A DNA stretch of 34,022 nucleotides. Origin: an uncultured Acidimicrobiaceae bacterium (lineage in GTDB: Bacteria > Actinomycetota > Acidimicrobiia > Acidimicrobiales > Ilumatobacteraceae). Each line of letters opens with the position of its first letter. Position 1 is the stretch's first letter. The position numbers and the translations under genes are program-made. Location of the stretch: positions 1 through 34,022 of the forward strand of contig CAIYTS010000115.1 in assembly GCA_903929185.1 (NCBI GenBank). The letters are read 5' to 3'. This document shows, in pieces, positions 32,407 to 34,022 of the stretch. The notes beneath the pieces were generated by a model. That model saw only the letters and a program-made list of their open reading frames with translations, did no database searches and was not told the origin of the DNA.

Positions 32407-33863
32407 GAACACTTGTCATCGATGTAGGAACAAGCGGGCTTCGCGCCGCAATCGTGCACGATGACGCCACAGTTACCGATCTTCATTATGAAGAATTCGC
32501 GCCCAATACTCCTTTCTCAGGTCTTGTTGAATTTGATGCAACAGGAATGTATGAAGCAGTTCATCGCGTTTCGCTAGCAGCGTTAGCTTCTGGACCAGTC
32601 AACGGTGTTGGCATCACTACCCAACGTGCCTCCACCATCATTTGGCGTGCTTCAACAGGTGCACCCATCGGGCCATCACTTGGTTGGCAAGACCTGCGCA
32701 CTGTTGGCGAATGCATGGCGGCACGAGCCGAGCACGGATTCAATTTCGCACCGAACCAAACTGCAACGAAGGCAGTGTGGATGCTTCAGAACTACATCTC
32801 TGATGCCAACGAACGAAATAGCGACGACCTTCGTATCGGCACAGTTGAGTCATGGATTGTGTACAACCTCACGCGGGGCGCACAACACGTCAGTGACCAC
32901 ACCAATGCAGCAGTCACTGGCCTCACACTTCCCGACGGAACTGCGTGGAACAGCAAGATACTTTCCGTCCTTGGCATTGCCGAATACCAGTTGCCTCGCA
33001 TCGTTGATTCCATGGGTTACATCGGCGACGCCACAGACCTTCCCGGCGCACCACCAATTCTTGCCATCGCAGGAGATCAACAAGCATCACTCGTTGGCCA
33101 AGGATGCATCGTTCCGGGAATGGCAAAAATCACATTCGGCACGGGCGGCATGTTGGACATGTTTGTCGGAGACAACGCACCTACTTCTGCGCAACGCAAT
33201 TCCGGTGGAACATTTCCTATCGTTGCGTTCAGTCGCGGTGGAAAAATCTCGTACGGAACAGAAGCAATCATGTTGTCAGCCGGCACCAACATCGATTGGT
33301 TGCGCGACGACATGGGCCTCATTGCCAACGCCACTGAATCACACACGCTCGCCTCGTCTGTTTCCACAACTGACGGCGTGGCATATGTGCCTGCACTGCT
33401 CGGACTCGGAACACCATTTTGGGATTACGGCGCACGAGGTGCACTATTTGGAATCACGCGTGGCACCACTCGTGCACACATCGTGCGAGCTGTTCTCGAA
33501 GGTGTCGCCCATCGAGGTGCAGACCTGGTCGACTCCGCCGAGAAAGACTCGGGGCTCACCATCGGCGAAATTCGAATTGACGGCGGCATGAGTCGCAACC
33601 CGACGTTTGTCCAAGCCTTGGCTGATGCCACGGGTCGCCCTGTGCGCGTGTCACCTATTTCTGAAGCCACCACATTGGGCGCCGGTTTCATGGCTGGCAC
33701 AGAATCGGGACAATGGCACAATCTCAGCGCCGCAGCCGAAGCCCTCTCAGGGGCACCTGTCACCTCACCATTAGGTGCGCCGGGGATATCCCGACAACAA
33801 TGGTCAGAGGCGGTTTCTCGATCCCGCTCCTGGATACCCGAACTCTCATCACTGGACTTCTAG
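32403..33863 (+). CDS. FGGY-family kinase, glycerol-kinase-like but altered substrate site
   Basis: A 486-residue carbohydrate kinase with the FGGY fold: phosphate loop VIDVGTSGLRA at 5-15, AIAGDQQASLVGQ with catalytic D225, PALLGLGTPFWDYGARGALFG, and RIDGGMSRNPTFVQALAD near the ATP site. Overall order matches GlpK, but the glycerol contacts differ. The RE pair is R75-A76, the DPYFSGTK tyrosine segment is replaced by FAPNQTATK (116-123), and the Phe after GTG is M250. The substrate is therefore probably not glycerol; a larger polyol or DHA-type triose is conceivable. Its start overlaps the AGPS-like gene by 4 bases, so it belongs to the same operon with glpD. Confidence 0.88.
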   Translation: MRTLVIDVGTSGLRAAIVHDDATVTDLHYEEFAPNTPFSGLVEFDATGMYEAVHRVSLAALASGPVNGVGITTQRASTIIWRASTGAPIGPSLGWQDLRTVGECMAARAEHGFNFAPNQTATKAVWMLQNYISDANERNSDDLRIGTVESWIVYNLTRGAQHVSDHTNAAVTGLTLPDGTAWNSKILSVLGIAEYQLPRIVDSMGYIGDATDLPGAPPILAIAGDQQASLVGQGCIVPGMAKITFGTGGMLDMFVGDNAPTSAQRNSGGTFPIVAFSRGGKISYGTEAIMLSAGTNIDWLRDDMGLIANATESHTLASSVSTTDGVAYVPALLGLGTPFWDYGARGALFGITRGTTRAHIVRAVLEGVAHRGADLVDSAEKDSGLTIGEIRIDGGMSRNPTFVQALADATGRPVRVSPISEATTLGAGFMAGTESGQWHNLSAAAEALSGAPVTSPLGAPGISRQQWSEAVSRSRSWIPELSSLDF

Positions 33864-33890
33864 TGTTGTGATGCGGTATTTCGCCAACAC
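33863..33890 (+). terminator. Hairpin after the FGGY kinase
   Basis: GTGTTG (33863-33868, overlapping the stop codon) pairs with CAACAC (33885-33890), and GCG (33873-33875) pairs with CGC (33882-33884) across a 4-base bulge. No U-run follows, so termination is doubtful; it precedes the RBS of the next gene. Confidence 0.3.
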
Positions 33891-33907
33891 GACAAAGGAT
33901 GCCCTAC

Positions 33908-34022
33908 GTGGACACTCACCAAGTTGAATCTCCCGACATGTCAATGACTACGCGTCGTCGACTTATCGCCTCACTTCTCGCAGGAGGAGCAGTCGTCGCT
34001 GCAGCTCCTCTGTTTGCAGGTC
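33908..34022 (+). CDS. Start of an exported protein with Tat-like signal (cut by window edge)
   Basis: A GTG at 33908 with AAAGGA 8 bases upstream opens a frame that runs to the window end (38 codons). The visible residues include SMTTRRRLIASLLAGGAVVAA followed by APLFAG (residues about 12-38): a twin-arginine pair, a hydrophobic stretch and a probable cleavage region, consistent with a Tat substrate. The mature protein is outside the window, so no function can be given. Confidence 0.65.
   Translation, partial: MDTHQVESPDMSMTTRRRLIASLLAGGAVVAAAPLFAG

Noticed and set aside
32605-33591. 328-codon plus-strand frame within the second FGGY kinase
   Set aside because: Out-of-frame shadow of a conserved kinase, with Ser/His/Cys-rich composition and no recognisable domain.
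1-34022. Insertion sequences, prophage, CRISPR arrays, tRNA or rRNA genes
   Set aside because: I saw no transposase or integrase, no regularly spaced repeats, and no tRNA-like cloverleaf; gene density leaves almost no free space.

Overview
The window is a densely packed bacterial chromosome segment at roughly 50% G+C, with no mobile element, tRNA, rRNA or CRISPR array. It looks actinobacterial. It has a WhiB regulator, a DUF3040 protein, a PimB-type phosphatidylinositol mannosyltransferase, a division/cell-wall (dcw) cluster without ftsA, and a MurE with the DNPR motif of meso-diaminopimelate-type peptidoglycan. The moderate G+C and the gene neighbourhoods suggest an aquatic member of the Acidimicrobiia; that placement is inference.

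Positions 1-14757 (minus strand) hold the dcw operon, read from right to left: mraZ, rsmH, ftsL, ftsI, murE, mraY, murD, ftsW, murG, murC, murB, ftsQ and the 5' part of ftsZ. Genes overlap by 1-4 bases or nearly touch. murF is absent from its usual place between murE and mraY. The operon starts at a promoter carrying five 10-bp-spaced TGG-type repeats, the expected operator of MraZ itself. A long, strongly paired RNA lies between mraZ and rsmH.

Positions 14738-17910 (minus) hold dinB, DUF3040, a 96-aa hypothetical protein, an HNH nuclease and a lipoate-ligase-family protein, leading into the dcw operon. Positions 17962-20488 (plus) hold a small membrane protein, an inositol-phosphatase family enzyme and a true glycerol kinase, all overlapping by 4 bases. 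Positions 20472-26119 (minus) form a long run: whiB, trpD, a small Cys-rich protein, queG, pimB, a membrane protein, an SRPBCC protein and a ROK kinase.

Positions 26230-29135 (minus) hold an oxidative-stress module: a Fur/PerR regulator, a rubredoxin-less rubrerythrin, a CCG-domain Fe-S oxidoreductase and DUF3501. A perfect 16-bp palindrome sits between fur and the divergent glpD. Positions 29249-33863 (plus) hold glpD, an alkyl-DHAP-synthase-like flavoprotein and a second FGGY kinase that has lost the glycerol-contacting residues. Together they suggest a DHAP or ether-lipid-related pathway. The window ends in the start of an exported (Tat-like) protein.

The points most worth a second look are the MraZ operator array, the mraZ-rsmH structured RNA, the missing murF, the glpD/AGPS-like/odd-kinase operon, and the whiB leader with two competing hairpins.
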